A stretch of 64,000 bases of DNA from Pseudo-nitzschia pungens (Eukaryota > Bacillariophyta > Bacillariophyceae > Bacillariales > Bacillariaceae): positions 3,410,001 to 3,474,000 of the forward strand of contig CM074765.1 of NCBI GenBank assembly GCA_037355855.1. Reading direction: 5' to 3'. Below, one piece after another: positions 32,352 through 43,388 of the stretch (positions within the stretch are counted from its first letter, which is position 1; every line of letters starts with the position of its first letter). Made by a program: the position numbers and the translations under genes. Under the pieces are notes generated by a model. It was not told the DNA's origin. It worked only from the letters and a program-made list of their open reading frames with translations, and searched no databases.

Positions 32352-32975
32352 ATGAAGAGCTCGCCCAATGCTTCTACATCATCATCCCTCGCAAGGTTGC
32401 CATCCACTAGTTTGTATTCGTTGCCCCAAAACGACTATGAGCAATCATCGCCATTGTGCACGTCCCAATTCGATTCGAATTGGTTCCCTCCGAAATACAT
32501 TTTCCGACACACAACCTCCGCGGTTCCTGGCTCTCATGTCACCCACAACACCGTGGACATCATCCACATGGCATTGAGCGTTGCCGGTGCCGAAGACGGA
32601 AGCGTGGACTCTTTCCTCCCGCCCCCAACGACCAGCAAGCGACAGTAGTCGTCCCCGTCCTTCTCTGCTACAACGCAGACCAAGCCGAACTCTAAGGACT
32701 CTGAGATGCCGGGCGAGGCGAGGGAAAGAAGGCCGTCACCACCAAGAAACAATCTCGGCTTTCCCGGTTCGCTAGCTTGCTCCCCCTTCCATTCTACACC
32801 CCTCCACAAGGTTGTATGCAGTGGAATTTTTGTTGCACAATACGATGTTTCGCCTCCGGAGCTCTTCCTGAAAGAATCCACCACAAGATCACTGCAAGCT
32901 TCCAGCGAGGCTTGCATCAAAAGGAAGCACGCCATCGCTAACATCCTATACCGTACAATAGTTTTGAATGAATAA
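32352..32975 (+). pseudogene. small ORF interrupted by one in-frame TAG
   Basis: Starts in a good context (CCACCATGAAG at 32352). It stays in one frame to the TAA at 32975 except for a single TAG at 32646-32648. The first part is 98 residues (opens MKSSPNAST; contains NWFPPKYIF and NTVDIIHMALSVAG). The second part contains LQASSEACIKRKHAIANIL. The stretch is more G/C-rich than its flanks, as for other genes here. No family is recognised. It could be a 98-residue gene, a gene broken by a nonsense change, or a longer product if the TAG is read through. No intron that removes the TAG in frame was found. Confidence 0.35.
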
Positions 32976-33450
32976 TTACCACTTTATGATTATAAACGCG
33001 CGAGCTAAAAATAAACACTACGGTAGCTTCCTCCATTTTACTCTCACCTCTTAAGCGTTCAACCTCAAGAGCTCAACTCAACTCAAGAGCTCAACTAAAC
33101 TCAACTCAACTCAACTCAACTCAACTCAGAGCTCACCAGAAGTGTTGGTACCGCTCCGCTCCGTGAAGTCGAACGACAAAAGGTTGGCGATCATTCTCTA
33201 ACGAACGAAAGTGTTGGAGGTCAGTTCGAGAGCAATGCCCGAATCGATTGATCGATCGATCGATCGGTTGGTTTCGATAGAGCAACGAAAGGCAAACGGA
33301 ACGATGCCATGGTGTCTCTTCCTCCCCCCCCCCGGTTCGAGCAAACGTGGCAATTGAGAATCACCGTCGGCCGGTCTTGGTTGGTCGTGGTTGTAGTGGT
33401 GCTTGTTGTTGTTGTTGTTGTTGTTCTTGTCTCGTTGCCGTCTTCCGTCG
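32976..33450. other. intergenic region with ACTCA pentamer run
   Basis: Contains an ACTCA/CTCAA run at about 33064-33128 and a GATC run at about 33246-33264, downstream of the carrier gene. No gene seen. Confidence 0.5.
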
Positions 33451-36417
33451 TCATTGCTGCAGCGCCCCTCCCAGAACGTCGAGGTACAGTTTCAGGTCGT
33501 CGGTTCCGATCCCCAGCGCGAACCGAATCGCGTCGTACGTCACGAAGGACAAGCTGGCGATGGAGGTGTACCTCAGGATGCGCAGGGGAAGTCCCACAAA
33601 GAACGGGCCGAGGATGCTGCCTCCTCCTCCTCCCCCCCGCTTCCGGATGGTGCCGATGGCCTCCGCCAGAGAGACGTCCGCCTCCCTGGACTTTTTGACC
33701 TCGCTGATGATGCAATCGGACGGATTGCTGACGATCGCCGCGGCCGTTCCCCCGAATATGCCCCCCGCCAGGCTCACCAGCAGCGAGAGCCGGAGGTCTT
33801 CTCGCGCGGCCGGGAACGCCTCGTACAGCCGGGCCGTGGAGAGGTCAAAGACGGTGAACTTGGTAATGGCGTACGGGACGTACTTGAACAGAAAGATGGG
33901 AACCGTGTTGACGAGGGTTTCCACGCCTTCCTCCTCCAGGATTCGCTGGAGGGTCCCCGCCGCGTTGGCAGCGTACCTGGGCTGCGCGACGGTTCGTATC
34001 CGGACCGTCTCGAAGGGGCAGTAGATGATTCCGGCCACCGCGGACGCAATCCCCGACGCCAGCAGGATGATCGGAACCTCGAGGCGCGCCGCGTCCAATC
34101 CTGCCGCGGCGGTGAAGGTTCTCCGCAGGAACTCGATCGAAGCGTATTGCGCTCCCCCGGAGAGGAAGTTTCCCCACAGGGTCGGAGACCAGCCGGTAAA
34201 GAGGGTCGAAACTCCCTCGTCCTCCACGACGGTCTGGATGGAGGTTCCCATACCGGTGTACCGGGACGGATCCGTTTGCTGCTTCGTCTTGATGACGTCG
34301 AGGGGCGTCAGCGTGAGGCAGACCGCCGAGAGGCAAATAGCCCCCGACAATGCGAACCGCGCGTAATCCGATAATTCCAGGTCCCGATCCCGTTCGATGG
34401 GAGACCGGGCCCTGGGTCCAAAGTCTGGCCACAGTGGACGGCGGTTGTTCGTGCCGTCCTGCTGGAGATACGACGCGTACTTGTTCCGAAAGGTGGTGTC
34501 GACGGCCACTACGTAGCGTTTGAGTTTCGGATCGTATTCCAGGCCGACGCCTCCCGGAAGCAACCGCAGGTACTCGCCGCTTCCTCCGGCAGCCGTGCCG
34601 GTCCAGAAGGGCAGGGCCGGTGGCAGATCCACGTTCTCGATGCTTCCGCTCACCACGGCGGCCGTTTCGTCTCCGGCCGAAGCGTACCGGAACTGGGGGA
34701 ATTTCCGACGAAATTTGCGCTGGAGTTCTTCGAGTTTCTCGATGTCCTTTTTGTTCCGGAAATTCATGAACGAAGTCGACACAACGGTCGGGTAAGCGGT
34801 TCCGATCAGCACCCGCTGGGATGGTGCTCGTTGGTTCCTCTTGGCAGCCGCATTCGTTACCGTTGCGTAGACATTGATGGGTTTCTCCTTGAGGTACCCG
34901 GAACCCTGGTCCGTCAGTTCGACCCTTTCGATAAAGTTGTCTAGGACGGCGCGAAAGGTTGCTTCCCTGGGCGTCCCCTGCGCCGTTGAACCGGCCGCTC
35001 TTTTCCGCCTCGAAAACCGATCGACGATCCTGAATTGAAACTCCGTGCTCGTTGGGTCGACCAAAAAAGATTCCCCGGGCTCCAGGACGGAAACAGACTG
35101 GATTCTTCCGTCCTTGTCCAGCTTTGCGATTCCCTTGGCTTCGTCGCTGCTTCCGCTGCAACGGACGAGGACGACCGGGGGCTTGGAGTAGACAACGTCC
35201 CCGGGATCCCGAACGTCGATGCGGAGCAACCGACCCGTCGGTTTCAGCACTGCGCGACCCCTGGCAGAGTTGGCGTTGGCGTTTGCGTTGCCATCATCAT
35301 TATTATTATTGTTGTTGTTGTTGTTGTTGTTGTAACCGTAATTGTCCCCGAATTCGATGGTGGGCGGGTTCGAGGAGTCGTATCCCGAAAACACCGTGCT
35401 CTCGTCGACCGCATCGTTGCGTTCCTTCGCCGACGCAGATTCAGATTCAGACTCGGACGCCGACAACAGATCCACCCGCGTGATCTTGGCGTCGTCCACC
35501 GACGCCAGGAGCTCCCCAAGGGCTTCCGTCGGCTGGTTGTTCTCGAGCAATCCAAACAAAAGGGCAATGTGCCGGCGCGCCGCCTTGGCCACCCGCTCCC
35601 GGTCTTCCCTGCTGCCGTCCTTGTCCTTGTCCTTGTCCGTGTCCTTGTCCTTGTCCTTGTCCACCGTTCCGTACCTCCGAACCAGCTCCTCCAGCAGGAT
35701 TTTGGGCCCGTCCCTCCGCTTGGCGTAGGATTCTTCCAGGCCCACCTCCACCGAGGCCGAAAACCGGGAGAACTGGTCGTACCGGAGCTCGGAGAGGTCC
35801 ACCTCCGCGCTCTCGCGGGGGATCCGCCGGGACGAAAACCACCACAGCTGGCAGTTCCTGTCGAAGTTGAGCAGGAACCGCGCCAGGTACGTGACAAAGG
35901 CCACGCTGTAGCCGGCATCCTCGGCGTCCGCCACCGTCACCCCCGAGCGCTTGTTGATGGGATCCGTCTTCCAGGGGAGGGCCGGGAGCTCCTCCTCCTC
36001 GTCGTCCTCGTCGACCCGGAGGTTCCGCGGGCCCGCCAGCACGAACGCGTCGGCGGTGCCCGGAAGCGCCGGGGAGAAAGACAGGCCCGCGGCAGCGGCG
36101 GCTCCCGCGAGGAATTTCCGCCGGTCGGACGAAAGCTGGCTTTGCTCCATCGGTGCCGCCCCCACTGCCGCCGCCGCCGCCGACGGATGGTTCGCTTCCC
36201 GACGAGCGTTGCGTTTGGCGTCGGTATCGCTGTCGGTATCGGTGTCGCTGTCGGTGTCGCTCCGTCGCTCGCTTCCGATGCGGTTGTTCGCGGCGGAAAT
36301 TCTCGCCCGCTTCGGGATCACGGGGGGTCGGAACGAAAAGCATTCGGTGGGCGGTCGCAGGACGAAGACGACGGCCACCGCGAGAACCGGCAGCGCGGCT
36401 CCCATCCGATGCTTCAT
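33451..36417 (-). CDS. mitochondrial-carrier-family protein with plastid/thylakoid-type presequence and long N-terminal extension
   Basis: The frame is open from 36633, but the start is placed at MKHRMGAALPVL (36417), since upstream codons translate a TC microsatellite as Glu-Arg repeats. This gives 988 residues. A signal peptide ends ECFSF (about 28), Phe after the cleavage point as in diatom plastid presequences. At about 95-124 SDRRKFLAG, an Ala-rich hydrophobic stretch and TADAF resemble a twin-arginine thylakoid-transfer signal. Residues about 125-680 are an unrecognised soluble region with a Lys/Asp repeat and an Asn run. Residues about 680-980 form a solute-carrier domain with TPLDVIKTK (703), CPFETVRIR (798) and NPSDCIISE (895), variants of PxDxxK/RxK/R. 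A carrier in a plastid membrane, possibly the thylakoid, is inferred. The substrate is unknown. Confidence 0.75.
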   Translation of the reverse strand: MKHRMGAALPVLAVAVVFVLRPPTECFSFRPPVIPKRARISAANNRIGSERRSDTDSDTDTDSDTDAKRNARREANHPSAAAAAVGAAPMEQSQLSSDRRKFLAGAAAAAGLSFSPALPGTADAFVLAGPRNLRVDEDDEEEELPALPWKTDPINKRSGVTVADAEDAGYSVAFVTYLARFLLNFDRNCQLWWFSSRRIPRESAEVDLSELRYDQFSRFSASVEVGLEESYAKRRDGPKILLEELVRRYGTVDKDKDKDTDKDKDKDGSREDRERVAKAARRHIALLFGLLENNQPTEALGELLASVDDAKITRVDLLSASESESESASAKERNDAVDESTVFSGYDSSNPPTIEFGDNYGYNNNNNNNNNNNDDGNANANANSARGRAVLKPTGRLLRIDVRDPGDVVYSKPPVVLVRCSGSSDEAKGIAKLDKDGRIQSVSVLEPGESFLVDPTSTEFQFRIVDRFSRRKRAAGSTAQGTPREATFRAVLDNFIERVELTDQGSGYLKEKPINVYATVTNAAAKRNQRAPSQRVLIGTAYPTVVSTSFMNFRNKKDIEKLEELQRKFRRKFPQFRYASAGDETAAVVSGSIENVDLPPALPFWTGTAAGGSGEYLRLLPGGVGLEYDPKLKRYVVAVDTTFRNKYASYLQQDGTNNRRPLWPDFGPRARSPIERDRDLELSDYARFALSGAICLSAVCLTLTPLDVIKTKQQTDPSRYTGMGTSIQTVVEDEGVSTLFTGWSPTLWGNFLSGGAQYASIEFLRRTFTAAAGLDAARLEVPIILLASGIASAVAGIIYCPFETVRIRTVAQPRYAANAAGTLQRILEEEGVETLVNTVPIFLFKYVPYAITKFTVFDLSTARLYEAFPAAREDLRLSLLVSLAGGIFGGTAAAIVSNPSDCIISEVKKSREADVSLAEAIGTIRKRGGGGGGSILGPFFVGLPLRILRYTSIASLSFVTYDAIRFALGIGTDDLKLYLDVLGGALQQ

Positions 36418-37858
36418 GGTTTCCGCTCCTCTCTCTCTCTCTCTCTCTCTCTCGGTCGTTGCGACGATTGTTGCCGTCCCGTTTTGTGGAATAAAGATTG
36501 AGATATTATTCTTTTCTTTTTTTTTCTGTTCGTTTTGCGTTCCGTTGTGGTTCGACTCCACATTCTCGTTCGAACCGACCCAGATGTGGTGTATTGCGTC
36601 CGTCATTGGCACGTATCCAAATGGAATATGCAAGTGAATCCCGTCGAGGCGGAACGGTCAATCGATGTACTAGTCCGTATTTCTACTTGACGGAGGACAG
36701 ACACAAAGGGTCGCTTTCGCTGCGTTCACAATCTATGTGGACCGCACGGATTCGATTCGATTCGTATCCGTGTGTTGCACGGGCTTGCCGGCGGTTCGCC
36801 AGAATCTACTCCGAGTGCGAAGCACAGCCCGCACGAACCCTGCTCGTTCTCGTAGTTAAGTTACTGTTTGTGAAAGAAGATAATGAGATTGCTTCTCAAT
36901 CAACAACAAAATGTAGTAATACTACGTACAAGTCTGTACGGTATTTCAATGTTGGGGTACGAGTAATTACCGGTACAAGTACCGGTAAGTTAACGAAGGT
37001 TAAGTAAGCCTCAAGGCTTATTCGTACCGGGTAGTGTCCCTCATTCGTTCCCGTCTCATCACGAGTGATTGAGATTGTTGATTGATTCATTCACTTGTGG
37101 ATTGACGTGAGTAAGGTTACGTAAGCGAGAGAGTGCGAGACTCACTCCCGCCCGCGGAGGGTCATTATTGTTGCGGATGGAAGTAAGTAAGTCTTGCACA
37201 AATTGTTTCTTATCCTCCCGTTTTTACAATAGTCACGGAACGCGCTCCCGGTCCCCACGCGATACAAAAAAGCGGTTGAAACGAATCGAACCGCGCCGCG
37301 GAACAGAAATCTGCGTTCCCCGCGTTGCGACGACTCGTACTAACACCGCAGTTTCAACAGTCCCATCCACCGCGATACGGGACGCTACGTGATACTTCGT
37401 ACAAAGTAAGGTAACTTACTACGGAACTGTACGTATCCATCCGAGCGTGGAGCAAGTGGGAATTGAATAATTACTGGTGATGGATGATTAACTTACTGTA
37501 TCGATTATCGATTACGAACCGAAGTTACGGTTATTATCTCTTTTGAGATGCTTGGTGCTCGAAACACAAGACTTCGCACTAATCTTAGTACCGGTATGTC
37601 ACACACAACCCATCCTCGTTGTTCAAAAGGATAACATCATACATTCTACGGACGGGACGCGCAAACGAAACCAACAAACACGTGGATTGCTGACGATACT
37701 AATCCATCGCATCGACCAGCAAAGCAACGCAAAGCAAAGCAACGCAACGCAACGCAACGCAACGCAAGATCGATTGATTTCACAACCGCATTATATTACT
37801 AGTATTATTATATTGATATATTATTATAATACCATATCGGTTCCATCGCATCGACGGC
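36418..37858. other. shared upstream region of divergent carrier and kinase-like genes
   Basis: 1.44 kb between divergent start codons. TC run 36427-36453 in the carrier leader; AACGC/AAAGC run at about 37723-37769 in the kinase-like leader. GTACC/GGTAAG/GGTTACGTAAG words cluster at 36950-37010, 37100-37125 and 37400-37425. No gene seen. Confidence 0.5.
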
Positions 37859-39805
37859 ATGGAGACAGCGTCCTCCGGTCGCGATGGCTTTGGATCGTCG
37901 GGGACGCTTCCCCTGCACGTCGGACCCGGCGGTGACTTCCCCCGGGGAACGACGCTCTCGAGGGGATCTTCGAAGTCGAAGGCCGAGGCCAAGCGCGGTC
38001 CGTCGAAACGAGGGAACGTCCCGGCCGCGTACAACGAGCTCCACCATCGCTCGCTGTCGCACGACAGCGACACCGAAAAGGAAAGACACAACAGCAACAG
38101 CAGCAACAACAACAACAACAACGAAAACAATCACGGCAGCGACAATCGAAGTCCCAATCGCAATCGCAATAGAAATTCCAATCGCAATCCCGATACAACC
38201 GTCGACTTCGGAAACGGCAACCACGCCACAAAACACCATCCACCGAGCGCCCAACGCAAGCCTCGGCTATATGTTGCGAGCGGCGTCGGCAGCAACACCA
38301 GCGAACACCGCGGACACAAACCACTGGTACCGCGCGCGCTTGGAACGCGACAACAGATCTATCGGGGAATCGTGGGGCTCGTCGTTCTTTCCTGCTTCCT
38401 GACGGTCTATTCCACCATGACGGTGATTGCCGAAGACGACCGCAAGCGCGGGAACGACTTTCCGAGGGAGAGCTGGATCCCACCGCTGCCCGTTTCCGGT
38501 TCGGTGGAGGTTCCCGTTTCCGTTCCCGTTTCCGTTTCGGCGTCGCTCCCGAGGTCCGTTCCCGCGCGAGATCGACCGCGGACGATTTGGTGGGAGCGGG
38601 GACCGCCGCCGGAACAAGGATCGACCGTGCCGCGGTCGTCCACCGTCGTTTGGAATTCCGGGTTGCCCCTGCATCTCCCGCCACGGTTCGAGGGCAACGG
38701 CACCATCGGCACCGCGAACGGCAGCGACGTTTCTACGGAAGAAGAAGGAGAAGAAGCATCGGATCGATTCGAGCTGCCGACGAACAGCGACGCGGCAGCA
38801 ATCGTGGATGGCGATGGCGATGGCGATGGCGATGGCGATGGCAATGGCAATGGCAATGGCAATGGCAATGGCAAGGATTCGGCAGAAGCAGCGACCGCGG
38901 AAGCAGCGGTGGCAACGACGACTATGACTACGACTACGACTACGACGACGTCGGCGTCGACAACCTCCGACACGAATTCGTCGCCCTCTTCCGTGACGAC
39001 AACGAGCAAGGAAGAAAAAAAGTGTCTGCCCATGGCGAAATGGATGGAGGCTTCCTTTCCGAATTGCAATTCCGTTCACGAGATCGACATGAGATCTTCG
39101 GTCTCCTCGTCGAGCCGCACAAGAACAAGAGCCGACATCAACAACAACAACAACAACAACAACAACAACGGCAAAAACGACGAAGCCGACGAGGCCGACC
39201 TGAAATTCCTGGGACAGGGGTGGTTTCGCGCGACCTGGAAGTACCGAGACGCTCACCCCCACCGTTCCCACCGCGACGACGGGCAAAACGGAGAAGAGCC
39301 GCCGGACGCCGTCGTCCTCAAGACCCTGCGCATCGAGCGGGAATTCCTGGACGAGTACTACGACCTGCACCGCCGGGACGCCGTCGCCATGGAGCGACTG
39401 ACCTTCAGTCCCTACGTCGTAAACGTCCACGGCTACTGCGGCCAGTCGGCCATCAACGAGCTGGCGGGGGGCATCGTCGGGGGGACCATCACCAACCTCG
39501 AGCAGCTGAACCGGAGGCTCCGGGGAAGGGAGGCGGACGCGCAGGCCCTCCTGCTCAAGCTCAAGCTGGCGACGGGGGTCGCCATCGGGTTGGCCCACGT
39601 ACACAACGTCCACGTGTCGGACGAGGGCGGGGGCCCGTCCTCCTCGATCCGGAAACTCCTGTACGAGCACACGGATCCCAACTCGAGCCACAGCACGACC
39701 GGCTTTGGAAATTCGCTCGCGACCATGGCCTACTACGACGTGAGTGCAGTGCAACAAGCGGTTGCGGTTGCAGTTGTAGCAAACGCGGGAATTCGTTCGC
39801 TGCGG

Positions 39806-39841
<36 letters not shown>

Positions 39842-40680
39842 GTTTTCTTTTTGGGGGATGGTTTTTGGATTCCAAAAACCGCGCATTTCGGTGCCTGGGA
39901 CGGGCCGCCCGCGGTTTTGCGGTTTCGACAGTGCGCGTTTGGAACGCCCGCCCTATCTTCCAACTTTCCGCTACCACTCAATGCATGCTACACGTTGCGG
40001 ATCGTTTTCACTTCGGATTCGATTTCGATTTCGATTTCGATTTCGTGTTCGACTCACCCACCCACCCACCCACTCATTCGTCGTTTGTTTGTTTGTTTGT
40101 TTGTTTGGTTGGTTGCGTTCAGCTCAATCCCCGCAACATTGCCATCATGAGCGACGGAAGCCCCAAGCTCAACGATTTCAACATTGCCGAGTTCTTGACG
40201 TACGATCCGGAAACCAATCGACCCTGCGGTTTCCGCTCTCGCTTCCACGAGCCGTGGTGGCGGGCCCCGGAGGAAATGGACACGGACCCGACCCGCACCG
40301 TCCTGGTGGACGAAAAGGTCGACATCTACGCCCTCGGGGAGGTCCTCTTTCACACACTGACGACCCACGGGCCCCGCGGCACTATGAAGAAGCACCGGAT
40401 GGACAAGGTCCGGGAGAAGGTCCGGAAGGGGGTCCGGCCGACCATGTTCGAGCCCTTTGCGAGCGATGCCGGCCTGCGGAAGCGACCGATCGTCAGGGCC
40501 TTTTTCCGGGCCATGGATCTGTGCTTCGAACCGGATCCGGAAAAGCGGGGGACGGCCATCCAGGTGGCGCGGGTGCTGCACAAGGCGTTGTTGAAGGAAC
40601 AGCCGGGCCTGGGTTTCGAGGAGGAGGAAGAGGAGCAGCAGCCGCAACGGAACGACCCCAACCGGGGAGCGAAACGATGA
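37859..40680 (+). CDS. type II membrane protein with protein-kinase-like domain
   Basis: Exons 37859-39739 and 40123-40680 (GTGAGT donor, TTGCGTTCAG acceptor) give 812 residues. One membrane segment at about 169-190 (RGIVGLVVLSCFLTVYSTMTV) follows a basic N-terminus, placing the C-terminal kinase fold in the lumen or outside. Then come low-complexity linkers, including a GATGGC-encoded Asp-Gly/Asn-Gly run. In the kinase domain (about 447-780), VVLK gives the ATP-site lysine K488. The catalytic loop reads YYDLNPRN: Asp627 and Asn are kept but HRD is YYD. The DFG motif reads DFN (D645), followed by APEE as in activation-segment APE. The exon junction falls after Asp627. Activity is possible but atypical; a pseudokinase is the alternative. 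The 383-nt intron holds GT, ATTTCG and TTTG repeats. Confidence 0.75.
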
Positions 40681-41068
40681 GTGGTTTTGTGGGGGTTGGT
40701 TGGTTGGTTTGGGCTTGGGCTCGGGAAACGCAGATGGGGCCACGGATCGGATTTGGAGAAACGAACGATTTCGTGGTACAGTGCAGTATAGTATATAGTA
40801 TAGTATAGTATAGAATAGACAATACGATGCGATGCGATGCGATGCGATGCGATGCGATACAATGCGTGTAGTAGTCGAAACTACGAGACGCGATTTTGGA
40901 AAACGCACTCCCATCTCGAAAGCTTCCCGAACCAAATCGTTGTGTTTTTTTTTTTTTGGTGCATTGGTTTTTTATTCTTTTCGCTATTGGCCCAGAATGG
41001 AATGTGGTTTCGATTCGTTTGGCTTGGTTTCGTTTGGCTTGGTTTCGATTCGTTTCGCTCCACTTAGT
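40681..41068. other. intergenic region with TATAG and GATGC pentamer runs
   Basis: Between the converging kinase-like and HD-domain genes. TATAG-type repeats at about 40786-40817 and GATGC repeats at about 40826-40858, then T-rich DNA and GGTTTCGTTTGGCTT repeats near 41015-41050. No gene. Confidence 0.55.
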
Positions 41069-42046
41069 TTAGCTTTGGCTCGGTTCTGGTGAAGTGATTG
41101 TCGTTGTGCTTGTCGTTGTCGTTGTCGCGCTGCGGTCCTCCGCTTGCCGCCGCCGCCGCCGCTCGATTTCCCGCCCCCAGGCCTCCCCGATCGGGGTCCT
41201 CCACTTGCCCCGGGTGCTGTCGAAAAAGCCGTCCAGCGACTTGCCGTTCTTCCCGTCCGTCTCGTACTCCAGCGCCTGCAAAATCATTTCCAGCTTGTCC
41301 ATGTCCTTGACGAGTTTCGCCTCGGGGGTGGTCCCGTCCTCGTACTCCTTCCAGAGCTCCAGAATCTCGGCTCCGATCGTGTCGTTGCTGTTGCTGTCGT
41401 TGTTCCGGGAGTCAAAAGTCGTCGAGACCGGCGCGAGTTTTTGCGTCAGCTCGTTCATGGCCGCCAGTTCCCGCGCGTGCTTGTCGTCGTCGCTGACGCC
41501 GCAGTGGGGGGTAATGTCCCCGACCGTGGCCTCGGCCAGATCGTGGACCAGCGCCATGCGGATGCACCGGTTGGAATCGTAGTCGTAGTTTTCGCCATCG
41601 CAGCGGGAGGAGGACGAACAACTCGCTGCGACCATGGCCATGAGCGAAATCCGCCACGAGTGATCGGCCACCGATTCGATGCGGGGTCCCGCCTCCTGGC
41701 GGATCCATCCGGTCCGGGGGGTCGTCTTGAGGCCGCGGGCGATGGTCAGAAAGTCGATGGTGTTGCGGGCGGCCGCATCGGTCGGAGAAGGGTTGTTGTT
41801 GTTGTTGGTAGCGGTGCTCATGGCGGCGGCAAACGAATCGGGATTTCCGCTGCGAGTGGCGAGGGGGGAGAGAACGAGAGCGAGAAGCGGGACGACTCGG
41901 CGACCGCGGATCCAGCTCGGATTGTTGTTCTTGCTAGTGTTTCTGTTTCTGTTGCTGTTGCTGTTGCTGCGAGCGTGCGCGGGTGCGGATCGGGGTGATC
42001 TGGATGCAGGAAGAGAACCAATGGTTGCGATGGAGGCGATTGCCAT
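41069..42046 (-). CDS. HD-domain 5'-nucleotidase, HDDC2/YfbR-like
   Basis: A 325-residue ORF. The HD fold begins near 95 ([12 protein letters not shown]) with metal ligands H129 (VADHSWR), H168-D169 ([13 protein letters not shown]) and D250 ([14 protein letters not shown]), the pattern of HDDC2/YfbR deoxynucleoside 5'-monophosphatases that help balance dNTP pools. A basic, Asn-rich N-terminus with a short hydrophobic segment (51-62) could be an organelle presequence. If translation begins at M76 (MSTATNNNN) the enzyme would be cytosolic. The Ser/Asn insert at 211-222 and the Thr-rich C-terminal tail are low-complexity. It is divergent from the carotenoid oxygenase, sharing 800 bp upstream. 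Confidence 0.8.
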   Translation of the reverse strand: MAIASIATIGSLPASRSPRSAPAHARSNSNSNRNRNTSKNNNPSWIRGRRVVPLLALVLSPLATRSGNPDSFAAAMSTATNNNNNPSPTDAAARNTIDFLTIARGLKTTPRTGWIRQEAGPRIESVADHSWRISLMAMVAASCSSSSRCDGENYDYDSNRCIRMALVHDLAEATVGDITPHCGVSDDDKHARELAAMNELTQKLAPVSTTFDSRNNDSNSNDTIGAEILELWKEYEDGTTPEAKLVKDMDKLEMILQALEYETDGKNGKSLDGFFDSTRGKWRTPIGEAWGREIERRRRRQAEDRSATTTTTSTTTITSPEPSQS

Positions 42047-42846
42047 TCTCTCCTTGGCAACGGGTGCCTTTTTGTTTTTCAGAGAAACAGATGATGCTGA
42101 TGAAAATGAATGAAGAACGATGGTGACTGGTGATTGATTTTGATGATTGACGATTGAGATTGATTCGTACCGGTATGGTTCGTAAGTTACTGGTGCTGGA
42201 ATGGGTTGTTCCTATTTGCTGTTGCTTTACAGGTAGCAATACGTACTCGTACCGGTACGCACGAGTACTTTTGGTGCTCAAACTTTTCTGACCCTTTCGA
42301 AGACCCGCCAAATAGTGGTCTGGCATTCTTCCCCGAAGTTTAAATTTTTTTTTTAAAAAAATTGATTGATGAAAGATGATTAGTAAGGTAAGTTACTGAA
42401 GGTAAGGTTAAGGTTACTATCTTAAAATTCCGGAAAGTCCAAAAAATAAGCATAATCTTACTTGTACTACGAGTAAGTTACGGAATTCCCTCCCATCCGC
42501 TGTCCCCAAGCCTTCCGTAGAAATAATTATTAGAAGTAGTTGGGGGATATATGGAATGCATCATCATCATCGAAGCCGTCGACAACTTCGGAAAACCCTT
42601 CTAAACATGACGTCAAAGTGAAAACGTCAATCGAAGATTCAAAAAATGAAAAAAAATAATGAGACCACATCGGGCATGATTGATTCTTGATTGACGATGA
42701 TTGATTCTTCATTCATTCACTCATTATTCATTCCGATCAACGCCGTGCGGATACCGGTAGGATCCCCTTTCAACGACAAATAAATAATAATAATAGTATA
42801 TTGTGCGCGACCATCCATCCACCCACCCACCCACACATCCATCACC
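42047..42846. other. shared upstream region of divergent HD-nucleotidase and carotenoid oxygenase genes
   Basis: Dense in GTAAGTTAC/GGTAAGGTTAAGGTTAC words (about 42183-42195, 42386-42418, 42470-42482) and GTACCGGTACG (42248-42258). TGATTGA repeats near 42130-42160 and CCACC repeats just before the carotenoid oxygenase start. No gene. Confidence 0.5.
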
Positions 42847-43356
42847 ATGGCGAAAAGCACGCAACGGTTTGTCGCACTCTTTGCGGCGCTCCACATCCTC
42901 CTTCCGACACACTGCCGCGCATTTGTCGTCCCTTTCGCCTTGCCGGTGGGCTCCAGCGCCAACTCGAATGCTAACGCCAACGCCAATACCAACACCAATA
43001 CCAATACCAATACCAACACCAACACCAATACCAAGAACGGCGTCAACGTCAACTTCGAGGACTGGATCTCGGACGCCCCGGACGAGGTGAAGGAGTGGAA
43101 CCACCTCGTCGTGAACGGCGAGATACCGGACTACGTTGAGGGAACCTGGGTTCGGAACGGCGGGGGCGCCTGGACAGCGGGCGGTAACGGAAACGACAAC
43201 GACGACAACGACGCCGGCGAGTCCTTTTCCCACGTCTTTGACGGCATTGCCAAGATCTCCGCCTACCGCTTTCGCGACGGGGGCGTCGCCCACCAGGCGC
43301 GGTTCCTCGAGGGAAGCTGGCGCCGCAAGTTCGTTTCGAGCGTCCGTCGCGATTCC

Positions 43357-43388
<32 letters not shown>

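Noticed and set aside
35035..36501. Plus-strand ORF of 488 residues opposite the carrier gene
   Set aside because: Arg/Val-rich antisense frame without motifs; it includes the TC microsatellite and Lys/Asp repeat read backwards.
36418..36633. Upstream Met at 36633 for the carrier gene
   Set aside because: It would put a Glu-Arg run from a TC microsatellite in front of an otherwise clean signal peptide.
38267..39886. Minus-strand ORF of 539 residues opposite the kinase-like gene
   Set aside because: Antisense by-product with repeat-derived Ala-Ile and Val runs; the plus strand carries the kinase motifs.
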